Below, piece after piece: positions 1 through 6,590 of a stretch of 9,690 nucleotides of DNA. Position 1 is the stretch's first letter. Each line of letters opens with the position of its first letter. Source of the stretch: an uncultured Eggerthellaceae bacterium. GTDB lineage: Bacteria; Actinomycetota; Coriobacteriia; Coriobacteriales; Eggerthellaceae. Under the pieces are notes generated by a model. It did not search any database. It saw only the letters and a program-made list of their open reading frames with translations, and was not told the DNA's origin. The stretch covers positions 1-9,690 of the forward strand of contig CAKTXN010000065.1 in the NCBI GenBank assembly GCA_934630905.1. Direction: 5' to 3'. The translations under genes were made by a program, and so were the position numbers.

Positions 1-167
1 GGCGCGCACTATAAATCGAAAAGCTCATTTGCGCCGGCCCGCAAGCGCTCTACGATGGGACGCCAGAAAAGAACATACTCTTAATGAGTTGCTTTTCCAC
101 AGCGACCCGCCGTGGATTCGAAATCTATGAGCCCCAAAACAACCCGCGCGCGTTGGAAAACCAGGGG

Positions 168-350
168 TAAATTCAGGCAAATGCACGATAATCGGTGGTT
201 CAGAATTCGACATCATGGGGTGGTATCGAGCAGGCGTGAAGCTGACCTGGGTTTTTACCAAGGAATCCCTCCAAGACGCAACGCATACACCAAAAACATC
301 CCTGATATGCGGGCCTCGACCACCGAATATCGTTGATTTGCCCGAATTCA
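168..350. repeat. Imperfect inverted repeat with 32-base arms
   Basis: Bases 168-199 match the reverse complement of 319-350 at 27 of 32 positions, separated by 119 bases. The shared core reads roughly GGCAAAT, two variable bases, ACGATA, one variable base, TCGGTGGT. Read outward, both arms can be translated as similar short peptides (PP-x-IV-x-LPEF), but no complete gene supports this being protein. Similarity fades quickly beyond the arms, and I found no clear target-site duplication. It could be a MITE-like element, two divergent copies of a dispersed intergenic repeat, or a large cruciform. No further copy was seen in this window. Confidence 0.7.
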
Positions 351-452
351 AGAGCCGTTTAACAACAAGCACTCGATATCACGACTGCCGCAGAGGAGGA
401 AAGCGGATAAGCCGACGGAAGAAGCATTTGAGAGAACCGCGCTGAACAACAA

Positions 453-470
453 GGGGGTGGCAACACCCCC
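453..470. other. Very stable hairpin with GCAA tetraloop
   Basis: GGGGGTG (453-459) pairs perfectly with CACCCCC (464-470) around the GNRA-type loop GCAA. The next bases hold the palindrome CCCTCGAGGG (475-484). CGAGGGG (479-485) can also pair with CCCCTCG (525-531), so the segment is a compact multi-hairpin unit. There is no run of T after it, so it is not a classical intrinsic terminator. It resembles REP-like intergenic elements or part of a structured RNA. Its function is unknown. Confidence 0.5.
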
Positions 471-568
471 CGAGCCCTCGAGGGGGCAGGGGCAGACGGC
501 CATCCGGAGACGCCCGATCGGCGACCCCTCGGAGCTTGGCAAAACTGTAGGCCATGCGCCGAATGATC

Positions 569-590
569 GCCACCGAAGTTCATCGGTGGC
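569..590. other. Perfect 8-bp hairpin
   Basis: GCCACCGA (569-576) and TCGGTGGC (583-590) form a perfect 8-base-pair stem with the loop AGTTCA. The following bases (TTATCTC) are not T-rich enough for a confident intrinsic terminator on the plus strand. The stem shares the TCGGTGG core with the 168-350 inverted repeat, which may point to a common repeat family. Confidence 0.45.
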
Positions 591-904
591 TTATCTCAGA
601 CGGTAATGGGTCACGCAGATCAAGGAGCAGCGGAGAGACCGCTGGGGAAACACTTGAGAAGATCCCCAGAGCAGCAATACCCCTACACCACGGTTTGGGT
701 TAAAAACAGCACAGACGTTCAATGCCGCAGCAAACAATGATGCCCGCATCGATCCGCAAAAGGAACGGTGTTGGCAGCAGCTCACACCGCCCAATCACAA
801 GCGCCCATCGTCTGATACACGGCATCAAAGTTCTGGAATCTCAAACCCAACCGTGAGAGAAGCCAGCAAAGAACAGAGAAAACCTCGCTTTATTCGAGCG
901 CTCA

Positions 905-913
905 TGCTATTCT
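905..913 (+). promoter_or_regulatory. Probable extended -10 promoter of the DUF364 gene
   Basis: TG-n-TATTCT (905-913) is an extended -10 element, with the hexamer at 908-913. No good -35 hexamer lies 16-18 bases upstream, as is common for extended -10 promoters. It would start transcription near 920 and give a leader of about 45 bases before the ATG at 965. The perfect palindrome GAGCGCTC (896-903) lies directly upstream of the element and could be an operator, though eight bases is weak evidence. Confidence 0.45.
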
Positions 914-964
914 CATTTGCATATCAATCTAGAACAAGAATATTTCAAGAGAAAGGAAAACATC

Positions 965-1816
965 ATGGGCTGTGCCGAGGGAGATTGCTGCGCTAATAAA
1001 TCGGAAAACAAAATTATCAGCTTGCCGAAAACGCTCGATCACAACACCCCCTGGAAAATGTACAATCACCTGATCGGCGGCATTCCAGAAGACATCATCG
1101 TAACGGATTACTGCCTGGGAACCCAATGGACCTACGTGGACACCACCTGGGGCATGGGCGTTTCGTTCACCTGTAAGGGCGGCGCGCCACGCCAGTTCAC
1201 CATGGATTTGCGCGGGCTGCCGCTACGCACCGTCGCTGAGCTGGCAAAAAGCTGGAACTTTGCGGAGGCGTCGTTGGGCGTTGCGGCCATCAACGCGTAC
1301 TACTCCCAAAAGAAGCTGCTTGATCCTTTGGGCTGCATCTACGACGATCCCGTTGAACTGCCCGATGGAAGCATCCGTAAAATGGACGCGTTCGAGCTAT
1401 TCCGCGAAGAATCCACTGGCAAGAAAATCACCATCGTGGGCCATTTCCCTCATGTCGAGCGCATCGAGGAATACGCCAGCGAGCTAACGGTGCTCGAGCG
1501 CGACTGCCACTCCGTCATCGACACGCCTGACCCCGCTTGCGAATACGTGCTGCCGAGCCAGGATTTTGCGTTCATCACCGGCGTCACATTCATCAACAAG
1601 ACCGCACCGCGCTTGATTGACCTGGCAAAAGACGCGAAAACTATCTTCGTGGGCCCCAGCGTCATCATGAGCCCATTTCTGTTCAAGTGGGGCGTAGACA
1701 TGTTGGCGGGCAGCGTGGTGAACGACCCCGAGCACGTGGCGTTCAATGTGAAGAACGGCGCGGGTCGATTCTTCGGCAACGCTCTGCAGATGGCGGCTTT
1801 ATCCCCACAAGCTTAG
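965..1816 (+). CDS. DUF4213/DUF364 protein, putative heavy-metal chelation family
   Basis: This 283-residue protein resembles the COG2014 family: an N-terminal DUF4213 domain (about residues 30-113, including EASLGVAAINAYY) and a C-terminal Rossmann-like DUF364 domain (about 141-265, with TIVGHFPHVERI, ITGVTFINKTAP and FVGPSVIMSPFLF). The family is annotated as putative heavy-metal chelation from structural work, but no reaction is established. The ATG at 965 is preferred over an upstream TTG (917) because AAAGGA (952-957) sits seven bases before it, while the TTG lies at the inferred transcription start. The N-terminus MGCAEGDCC has three cysteines (C3, C8, C9) and no signal peptide or membrane segment, so it may bind metal in the cytoplasm. 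The length is normal for the family. It appears monocistronic: its own promoter lies upstream and a terminator downstream at 1935-1968. Confidence 0.85.
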   Translation: MGCAEGDCCANKSENKIISLPKTLDHNTPWKMYNHLIGGIPEDIIVTDYCLGTQWTYVDTTWGMGVSFTCKGGAPRQFTMDLRGLPLRTVAELAKSWNFAEASLGVAAINAYYSQKKLLDPLGCIYDDPVELPDGSIRKMDAFELFREESTGKKITIVGHFPHVERIEEYASELTVLERDCHSVIDTPDPACEYVLPSQDFAFITGVTFINKTAPRLIDLAKDAKTIFVGPSVIMSPFLFKWGVDMLAGSVVNDPEHVAFNVKNGAGRFFGNALQMAALSPQA

Positions 1817-1934
1817 AGCTAGCCGACCTTCACGCAACCACCGCGTAGCTTCTGGTTGGAGCCAGAAAACAAGAAGCAAGATAAGGTGTTGACGTGGGTT
1901 CGGTGCGCATCCTGCAAGCAACCACATGGCACTC

Positions 1935-1968
1935 AAGGGGCTTTCGATTCGAGAGTCCCTTCTTTTTT
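1935..1968 (+). terminator. Intrinsic terminator after the DUF364 gene
   Basis: An 11-base-pair stem (1935-1945 with 1951-1961, including two G-T wobble pairs) closes a five-base loop GATTC and is followed by CTTTTTT (1962-1968). It lies about 120 bases after the DUF364 stop. The bases between hold a smaller hairpin (TTCTGG/CCAGAA, 1850-1867) and no gene I can support. It insulates the DUF364 transcript from the repair gene downstream. Confidence 0.85.
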
Positions 1969-1990
1969 AGAGCAAAAAACGCACATTTGT

Positions 1991-2019
1991 TTGCTTTTTT
2001 ATCGATAACGCAGTATCAT
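1991..2019 (+). promoter_or_regulatory. Sigma-70-type promoter of the alkA-ogt fusion
   Basis: TTGCTT (1991-1996) and TATCAT (2014-2019) are separated by exactly 17 bases. Transcription would begin near 2026, giving a leader of about 22 bases that still contains the ribosome binding site of the ATG at 2048. The -10 hexamer overlaps an in-frame ATG at 2018, so that upstream ATG should not be on the message. No Ada-box could be recognised. The palindrome ATCGAT (2001-2006) lies in the spacer. Confidence 0.6.
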
Positions 2020-2047
2020 GAATGCCGCAAAAAAAGAAAGGCCGCCC

Positions 2048-3676
2048 ATGAATACCGCCAACCATTTCTCACTGCCCTATTTGCTGCCTTACTGCTGGGA
2101 CCGCATGCTGTCGTTTCTTGCCATGCGCGCCATACCTGGCGTTGAAACGGTGCAGCAAGGCGCTTATTGGCGCACCGTGCGCGCCTACGATGGCAGCGGA
2201 AATGTTCTATGCGGATGGATTCACGCGGAAAATAGCTTGGCAAAATCCCAGATAGAAATCGAATTTGCAGACAATCTTGCTCCCGCCACAGATTACCTAG
2301 AGAAGCGTTTGAAACACCTGTTTGATACTGAGCGTAACCCTACCGCCATCGGAAGCAAGCTGGAGAGCATGAACGAATATCACGAAGGCTCATTCGTTAC
2401 CGGAACACGTATTCCCGGGTGTTACGACGGCTTCGAGATGGCGTGCCGCGCCGTGCTGGGTCAACAGATTTCCGTGAAAGGAGCAAGTACCCTGGCAGGA
2501 CGCATAGCATCGCATTTTGGGACACCCCTAGATACAGACATTCCCGGGCTGGAATACCTCTTCCCCACTCCTGCAGACATACGTGCGCTGGCAAAAAATG
2601 CGCCCATCGAGGAATCACTTGGGTCGCTTGGCATTATCGGCACGCGCTGTCGGACCATGCTCGCGCTGGCGGAGTTACTTGAACGCAACCCCGTAGCAAT
2701 TGAACCGTGCGCGAAAGGAGGGGCAACACCTGAAGAAAAGATTGCAGAGCTTGTAAAGCTGCCCGGCATTGGCGAATGGACCGCCCATTACATTGCGATG
2801 CGCTCCATGGGTTGGAGCGATGCCTTCCCCGCTACTGACCTGGGGATAATCAAATTTCTGGGCACCAAAAAGAAAAAAGAGCTTGTCGCAGCAGCAGAAA
2901 AATGGCGGCCCTGGAGATCATATGCGGTGATGAACATGTGGACAACCGAACAAGCAGAATTGCAAGAAACGCAGAGTAAGCAGATCGCGAAGAGCGAACA
3001 CGCAAAAGCAAAAGTCAATAGAGGAGCAAAAGCGGAAAAATCGAGAGAAGCGGGAAGAGAAGCTGGTGCAGCATCGCCGGGAGCTTCAGCGAAGAAGCCC
3101 AAGGCGGTCGCGAAGCATCAAAACATGCCAGCGATCGCAACGGCATGGTACGAAACGCCTTTTATGGGACGCGTCATGGTAGCAGCAACCAATCAGGCTA
3201 TTGTGGGATTATGGATGGAAGGCCAAAAGTATTTCGGAGCCAGCATGCCCCGCGGCATCGTTACGGAAAACTCGGACCATCCCCTTATCCGGAAAGCGTT
3301 TTCATGGCTTGACCGCTACTATGCAGGAGAAAAACCTGCGACTTCCGAATTGCCGTTTGAACCACAAGGCAGCGAGTTTCGCCAAGTCATTTGGAAGCTC
3401 CTCTGCGAAATTCCTTATGGACAGACCTCTACCTATGGCGAGCTTGCCGAAAAAGCTGCGGAGCTTATGGGAAAAGAACATATGGCATCGCTTGCTGTGG
3501 GCGGAGCCGTGGGACACAACCCCATCTCTGTCATTATCCCTTGTCATCGCGTAGTAGGCGCAAACGGAAGCCTTACCGGCTATGCGGGCGGCTTAGATAA
3601 GAAGATCGCACTCTTGAAGCACGAAGGCGTGGATACCGACAAGCTTTTCCGTCCCGTGAGGGGAACGGCACTCTAA
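2048..3676 (+). CDS. Fused AlkA DNA glycosylase and Ogt alkyltransferase
   Basis: This 542-residue protein joins two alkylation-repair enzymes. Residues about 6-300 are an AlkA-type 3-methyladenine glycosylase. They show the AlkA N-terminal domain (SLPYLLPYCWDRML), the helix-hairpin-helix LPGIGEWTA (238-246), the probable catalytic Asp264 in ATDLGI, and a KWRPWRSYA segment matching E. coli AlkA. A Lys/Ala-rich, basic linker spans about 303-360. Residues about 364-542 are an O6-alkylguanine-DNA alkyltransferase with the acceptor Cys499 in IPCHRVVG and the asparagine hinge (GHNP). The position of the human MGMT arginine finger appears to be Leu (SLAVGG). The protein should excise alkylated bases and remove alkyl groups from O6-guanine. 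It lacks the Ada methyl-phosphotriester and AraC domains, so it is probably not a regulator. ATG 2048 is chosen over 2018 because GAAAGG (2036-2041) precedes it by six bases and the promoter -10 overlaps 2018. Confidence 0.9.
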   Translation: MNTANHFSLPYLLPYCWDRMLSFLAMRAIPGVETVQQGAYWRTVRAYDGSGNVLCGWIHAENSLAKSQIEIEFADNLAPATDYLEKRLKHLFDTERNPTAIGSKLESMNEYHEGSFVTGTRIPGCYDGFEMACRAVLGQQISVKGASTLAGRIASHFGTPLDTDIPGLEYLFPTPADIRALAKNAPIEESLGSLGIIGTRCRTMLALAELLERNPVAIEPCAKGGATPEEKIAELVKLPGIGEWTAHYIAMRSMGWSDAFPATDLGIIKFLGTKKKKELVAAAEKWRPWRSYAVMNMWTTEQAELQETQSKQIAKSEHAKAKVNRGAKAEKSREAGREAGAASPGASAKKPKAVAKHQNMPAIATAWYETPFMGRVMVAATNQAIVGLWMEGQKYFGASMPRGIVTENSDHPLIRKAFSWLDRYYAGEKPATSELPFEPQGSEFRQVIWKLLCEIPYGQTSTYGELAEKAAELMGKEHMASLAVGGAVGHNPISVIIPCHRVVGANGSLTGYAGGLDKKIALLKHEGVDTDKLFRPVRGTAL

Positions 3677-3891
3677 GGCAAACGGAACAGCGGCGGCGAT
3701 CGACCAGCGCGCACTGAAAATGGACGCCTCAGCAGACCACGCGACATGGCGGGTCATATGACACGGCGCGAAGCGTATCGCAGCGGCGCATCCCCCACGC
3801 CGCACGCGCTGCAGCCGCATACAACGACAGCAATAATCGACAACAATGAAAGGTTTTCGCGGAACGGAGACCTCGAAAGAAAGAGAAAAGC

Positions 3892-4329
3892 ATGGGTGAT
3901 TTTTCGCAGCGAGTATATCGCGTTGTTGCAAGCATTCCCGCTGGTAAAGTGGCTAGTTATGGAACCATCGCGCGCCTGATGGGCAGCCCGCGCAGCGCCC
4001 GTTACGTAGGATTCGCACTGCGCAACAACCCCTCACCCGGCTCGGGGCTTGAAAACATCCCCTGTCATCGCGTACTCTTCAAGGACGGCAGCCTGTGCGA
4101 AGGGTTTATTTTTGGCGGCCCCGGCGTTCAACGCGAGCTGCTTGAAGCAGAAGGCGTGACCTTTGCCGACAACAGCCATGTGGACATGGCTGCCTGCGAA
4201 TGGGACGGCAGCGGATTCGTGGAGAACACAAGCTCAAGCGAAACCGAAGGCGGCGCAGCAGGCAAGGACACCAGCGCCCCTACTACTCCGCCCGCCGACT
4301 TCGATTGGCAAGCTGAACTGGGAGAATAA
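3892..4329 (+). CDS. Short MGMT-family DNA alkyltransferase
   Basis: This 145-residue protein consists of the DNA-binding/active-site domain of O6-alkylguanine alkyltransferases (about residues 3-92), without the usual N-terminal ribonuclease-like domain. It has IPAGKVASYGTIA, the arginine-finger position (RSARYVG), the hinge NNP, and IPCHRV with Cys58. Alkyltransferase-like (ATL) proteins carry Trp in place of this Cys, so this one may still accept alkyl groups. Residues after about 95 form an acidic, Ser/Thr/Ala-rich tail of low complexity with no recognised domain. It lies 215 bases after the AlkA-Ogt fusion on the same strand. That gap holds no supported gene, and no clear terminator separates the two, so read-through is possible. 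The ribosome binding site is weak (AAGAGA, about seven bases before ATG). Its 3' end converges on the minus-strand thrH gene nine bases away. Confidence 0.85.
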   Translation: MGDFSQRVYRVVASIPAGKVASYGTIARLMGSPRSARYVGFALRNNPSPGSGLENIPCHRVLFKDGSLCEGFIFGGPGVQRELLEAEGVTFADNSHVDMAACEWDGSGFVENTSSSETEGGAAGKDTSAPTTPPADFDWQAELGE

Positions 4330-4338
4330 TGCTCCAAA

Positions 4339-4938
4339 TTACCAGTTCGCGCGAATGAAATCCAAAAGCTCCTGATAAGTTTCCAGCGCAGGAATCTCTG
4401 GATACTGCTCTTTGAGCGTATCAGTGGTGCGGAAAAGTGCACCTGCCTTGGAATTTTGAATCATACGCACATCGTTGTAGCTGTCACCAGAAGCAATGGT
4501 ATCAAAGCCCAAAGACTGGAACGCACGAACCGCCTTGTACTTCTGATCATCGGTGCGCAGTTTATAGCCAGTGATTTCGCCATTTTTAGCGACCACGAGC
4601 TGATGACAGAAAATAGTGGGGTAACCCAACTTTTCCATAAGAGGACGAGCAAATTCCTCAAACGTGTCGCTCAAGATGATGACCTGGGCAAACGAACGTA
4701 GCTCATCCATAAACTCACGAGCGCCCGGCAAAAGGTCAATGCCTGCGATGGTCTGCTGAATTTCCTTAAGCCCCAGACCGTGCTCTTTCAAAATGGCAAG
4801 ACGATACTGCATAAGCTTGTCGTAATCGGGTTCATCGCGCGTGGTTTTTCGCAACTCGGGGATTCCCGTTGCTTCCGCAAATTCAATCCAAATCTCCGGC
4901 GCGGTAACGCCCTCCAAATCCAAGCAAACAATATTCAT
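4339..4938 (-). CDS. thrH: Phosphoserine phosphatase / homoserine phosphotransferase ThrH
   Basis: This 199-residue HAD-superfamily enzyme closely matches Pseudomonas ThrH along its length: CLDLEGV at the N-terminus (Asp7 nucleophile, Glu9 in place of the usual second Asp), APEIWIEFAEATGI, ILSDTFEEF (Ser90, motif II), a motif III lysine near 133, and GDSYND (151-156, motif IV). ThrH dephosphorylates phosphoserine in serine synthesis and can transfer the phosphate to homoserine, bypassing ThrB for threonine synthesis. It is cytoplasmic and Mg-dependent. The start ATG at 4938 is preceded on the minus strand by AGGGG nine bases away. A TTGACA on the minus strand at 4988-4993 has no matching -10, so the promoter is uncertain. 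Upstream on the same strand lies a possibly decayed frame. Its 3' end faces the MGMT-family gene nine bases away with no visible bidirectional terminator. Confidence 0.9.
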   Translation of the reverse strand: MNIVCLDLEGVTAPEIWIEFAEATGIPELRKTTRDEPDYDKLMQYRLAILKEHGLGLKEIQQTIAGIDLLPGAREFMDELRSFAQVIILSDTFEEFARPLMEKLGYPTIFCHQLVVAKNGEITGYKLRTDDQKYKAVRAFQSLGFDTIASGDSYNDVRMIQNSKAGALFRTTDTLKEQYPEIPALETYQELLDFIRANW

Positions 4939-4989
4939 GCCTGTATACCCCTATCCTTATCTGCTTTGCGCAGCGCGCGTGCTCGTATG

Positions 4990-5288
4990 TCAAAGCGCGC
5001 CCAAGATATCGCTCAAAATACCAGCATCCATTGTGAAACTCATCGCGCAACCCGCACCGCCCATACCCGCAAACGGACGAATAAACTGGTCATCAGCACG
5101 GATATGCTGACACAAATGCAAAGAAGATATGCGACGAGTCTGCAATGCTCAACAAAAATACGCGAAAACGCAATCGGCAGTGGCGGTTACCGTAAAACAC
5201 AAACACTATAGCCACCCACAAACTAGCGCAGGGACAATCGCCTCCACAAGCAACGAACGAGCACGAAAACAATCACTATCGCCGCATG
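4990..5288 (-). pseudogene. Possible decayed or unrecognised reading frame upstream of thrH
   Basis: One minus-strand frame reads as protein-like sequence across most of the gap between thrH and the methyltransferase, broken by a TAG (5206-5208) and a TGA (5149-5151). Pieces include RARSLLVEAIVPALVCGWL before the TAG and, after the TGA, a 52-residue open stretch ending at 4990 with HIRADDQFIRPFAGMGGA and FTMDAGILSDILGAL. The last piece uses ordinary codons and could be a short gene starting at a TTG (5145, 5121 or 5115), but none has a good ribosome binding site. I do not recognise the family. It may be a pseudogene remnant, a small gene 51 bases before thrH, or chance. No other gene is visible in the roughly 350-base gap 4939-5288. 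Confidence 0.3.
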
Positions 5289-6545
5289 CTAGCGGACACG
5301 AAAGACAAGATACTCGTTCAAATCGCCCGTGCGCCCATCGGCGTGGAAGCAATCGGCAAGCTGTGCAACATTGCTCACCGATGCCGCAAGCGCCATTACT
5401 TCCTCATCGGCGAAATGATGACAATAACGGAAAACACCCTGAGCCTGCTGCCAACCTAAAAGGTAGTCATTCGCATCAAGATTCAAACATAATCCCTGTT
5501 CAGCGAAGTGTCTTAAGGCAGCTTCATGAGACTCATGTGCTTTTTTCGCCAGGCCAGGCTCGTCCATAAACCGCCACAGAGACACGGCAACAAGTCCACC
5601 CGGAACCGTTGCTGCGCAAAGCGCGCGCAGCAAACGCTCCCGCGCCGCGCATCCTGGAACGTGATGAAAAAAACCAAAGCACACGGTCAGATCCGCGTTC
5701 GCGCCTTCGGAGCCGGCACTCTTGCGCACTGCGTCTTCGCGCGGCGCGTCTTCGCGTGCATCGCCCGCGGATCCGGCGGGAACAAATGCAACGCCCGTGG
5801 GCTCACCAGAAGCGGGCGCAGTACCCGCGCCTTCAGAACCGCTGGGCGCGAACGGCAAAGCACGACCTTCGATAAGCGTCGCAACAATATCGCACGGCAT
5901 GAAAGCAACGCCCGCAGGCGCACCGACTAACTGCTCGCAAGCATCAACAGCACGATAATCCCAGGTAGCGTTCGGCAACGCGCCTTCCAGAAAACTCTTG
6001 AACCGAACGTTTCCGCACGCAACGTCCAGAATGCGATGCACGAGCGGTGCGGATGCGTCTGCATCTTCCGGTTCACCGCATCGCAACGCGCCCTCGCGTT
6101 GCAAGCCCGCGCCTGCGCCATCGCCCGCAGCATCCACGGTGGACGAGCGAACCCCAAACTCCGAAGTCCGAAACGCAGACGTGCCCGTGCCATCGTCCAA
6201 AACACCAGCGGGATGGCGCCGGGTTTCCTCTGCGTCCGCGTCCGTGCCATCGTCCGTAACACCTGCAGCGTCCAATGCACCAGCGCGCACCACGCCGTCC
6301 GCGCCATCCGCGCCATCGCCGCTTGCCAGCCCATCACCGACAACCACACCTTCGCCCGGCCGCATCGCCTTATTCCCGAACACCGTAGCGACATGCCCCT
6401 CACTTTCGCCTTCCCAGCCCGTATCAGCCAAAACACGCTGCCAGCCTGCCCATGCACTCTGCCGCGTTGCCGAAAACGACTCCGCCTGCGCCGCGTAGAA
6501 CGCCTGCGTGGTGCGATTCAGTATGTTTGCCGTTGAAACGTCCAT
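5289..6545 (-). CDS. Class I SAM methyltransferase, Trm9-like, with long insertions
   Basis: The frame encodes 418 residues from ATG 6545 (weak GGGAG three bases upstream). A TTG at 6566 would add seven residues and has AGGA five bases upstream, so the start is uncertain. The SAM-binding motif is ILDVACGN (about 172-179). FGFFHHV (290-296) and VPGGLVAVSLWRF follow. The C-terminus has NDYLLGW, FRYCHHF and DGRTGDLNEYLVF, a pattern I associate with Trm9/ALKBH8-like tRNA wobble-uridine methyltransferases and their bacterial relatives. About 120 residues before the SAM motif (roughly 47-168) and about 46 residues within the fold (235-280) are Gly/Ala/Asp-rich low-complexity insertions with internal repeats. 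Without them the protein would be near 250 residues. It is divergent from elp3, 45 bases away, which suggests a role in the same tRNA modification. The substrate is inferred. Family membership as a methyltransferase is firm. Confidence 0.75.
   Translation of the reverse strand: MDVSTANILNRTTQAFYAAQAESFSATRQSAWAGWQRVLADTGWEGESEGHVATVFGNKAMRPGEGVVVGDGLASGDGADGADGVVRAGALDAAGVTDDGTDADAEETRRHPAGVLDDGTGTSAFRTSEFGVRSSTVDAAGDGAGAGLQREGALRCGEPEDADASAPLVHRILDVACGNVRFKSFLEGALPNATWDYRAVDACEQLVGAPAGVAFMPCDIVATLIEGRALPFAPSGSEGAGTAPASGEPTGVAFVPAGSAGDAREDAPREDAVRKSAGSEGANADLTVCFGFFHHVPGCAARERLLRALCAATVPGGLVAVSLWRFMDEPGLAKKAHESHEAALRHFAEQGLCLNLDANDYLLGWQQAQGVFRYCHHFADEEVMALAASVSNVAQLADCFHADGRTGDLNEYLVFRVR
5701..5834. 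repeat. In-frame duplication inside the methyltransferase gene
   Basis: GCGCCTTC followed by a similar GGAGCCG / AGAACCG block occurs at 5701 and again at 5827, 126 bases (42 codons) apart. In the protein this gives GSEGA twice, flanking a low-complexity insert. GCAACGCCCG followed by a GGC-x-CACC block also recurs (near 5787 and 5904), giving GVAF-x-P twice. Together these suggest an in-frame duplication or expansion that lengthened the loop before the FGFFHHV motif. Confidence 0.5.
6185..6269. repeat. 19-codon direct repeat in the methyltransferase insertion
   Basis: CCGTGCCATCGTCC occurs at 6185 and 6242, exactly 57 bases apart. Similarity continues into AACACC. In the encoded protein (minus strand) this gives VTDDGT and VLDDGT 19 residues apart inside the Gly/Asp/Ala-rich insertion. 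The multiple-of-three spacing keeps the frame. Confidence 0.6.
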
Positions 6546-6576
6546 GCTCTCCCACGAATCCTGCAAAAGAATCCTG

Positions 6577-6582
6577 TAAAAT
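6577..6582 (+). promoter_or_regulatory. Candidate -10 element just before elp3
   Basis: TAAAAT (6577-6582) ends eight bases before the elp3 ATG, so transcription would begin at about 6589-6591. No convincing -35 hexamer lies at the usual distance, and no Shine-Dalgarno sequence precedes the ATG. The same A+T-rich segment read on the minus strand contains TATATT (6580-6585), a possible -10 for the methyltransferase. The two promoters may therefore overlap in this 45-base gap. Confidence 0.35.
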
Positions 6583-6590
6583 ATACGGTT

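Larger units (their letters stand above)
1..904. other. Gene-poor stretch with repeats and hairpins
   Basis: No reading frame here has a credible ribosome binding site, sensible codon pattern or recognisable protein. The longest frame (minus strand, 25-372) runs through both arms of an inverted repeat and looks repeat-derived. What I can see is an inverted repeat at 168-199/319-350, a group of stable hairpins at 453-590, and weaker hairpins at 628-644 (stem CAGCGG/CCGCTG), 642-669 (CTGGGG/CCCCAG) and 766-789 (CGGTGT/ACACCG). No tRNA, tmRNA, RNase P RNA or riboswitch consensus could be matched. The stretch may be intergenic repeat sequence, an unrecognised structured RNA, or gene remnants. Confidence 0.55.

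Noticed and set aside
201..215. TTCGAC-containing stretch resembling the 5' end of tmRNA
   Set aside because: No matching tRNA-like 3' end, tag frame or acceptor stem could be found nearby. The short match is likely chance.
25..372. Minus-strand open frame of 115 codons
   Set aside because: It spans both arms of the inverted repeat, has a TTG start without a ribosome binding site and resembles no protein I know. Best seen as repeat-derived sequence.
394..399. Perfect AGGAGG Shine-Dalgarno sequence
   Set aside because: No ATG, GTG or TTG follows at a workable distance with an open frame.
689..855. 12-bp long-range pairing (689-701 with 844-855, one bulge)
   Set aside because: With so many possible pairings in 900 bases, a match of this length is not clearly beyond chance, and no other structure supports it.
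1889..1917. TTGACG as a -35 element in the DUF364-alkA gap
   Set aside because: The bases 17 downstream (CTGCAA) are not a -10, and a terminator follows directly.
3746..3979. Plus-strand 77-codon frame between the two alkyltransferase genes
   Set aside because: It overlaps the start of the MGMT-family gene out of frame, has no ribosome binding site and its sequence looks random.
4988..4993. Perfect TTGACA on the minus strand upstream of thrH
   Set aside because: No -10-like hexamer lies 16-18 bases downstream, so a promoter cannot be supported.
5998..6536. Two long plus-strand frames of 166 codons opposite the methyltransferase
   Set aside because: They are antisense shadows of the G+C-rich, repetitive insertion. 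The methyltransferase motifs fix the coding strand.
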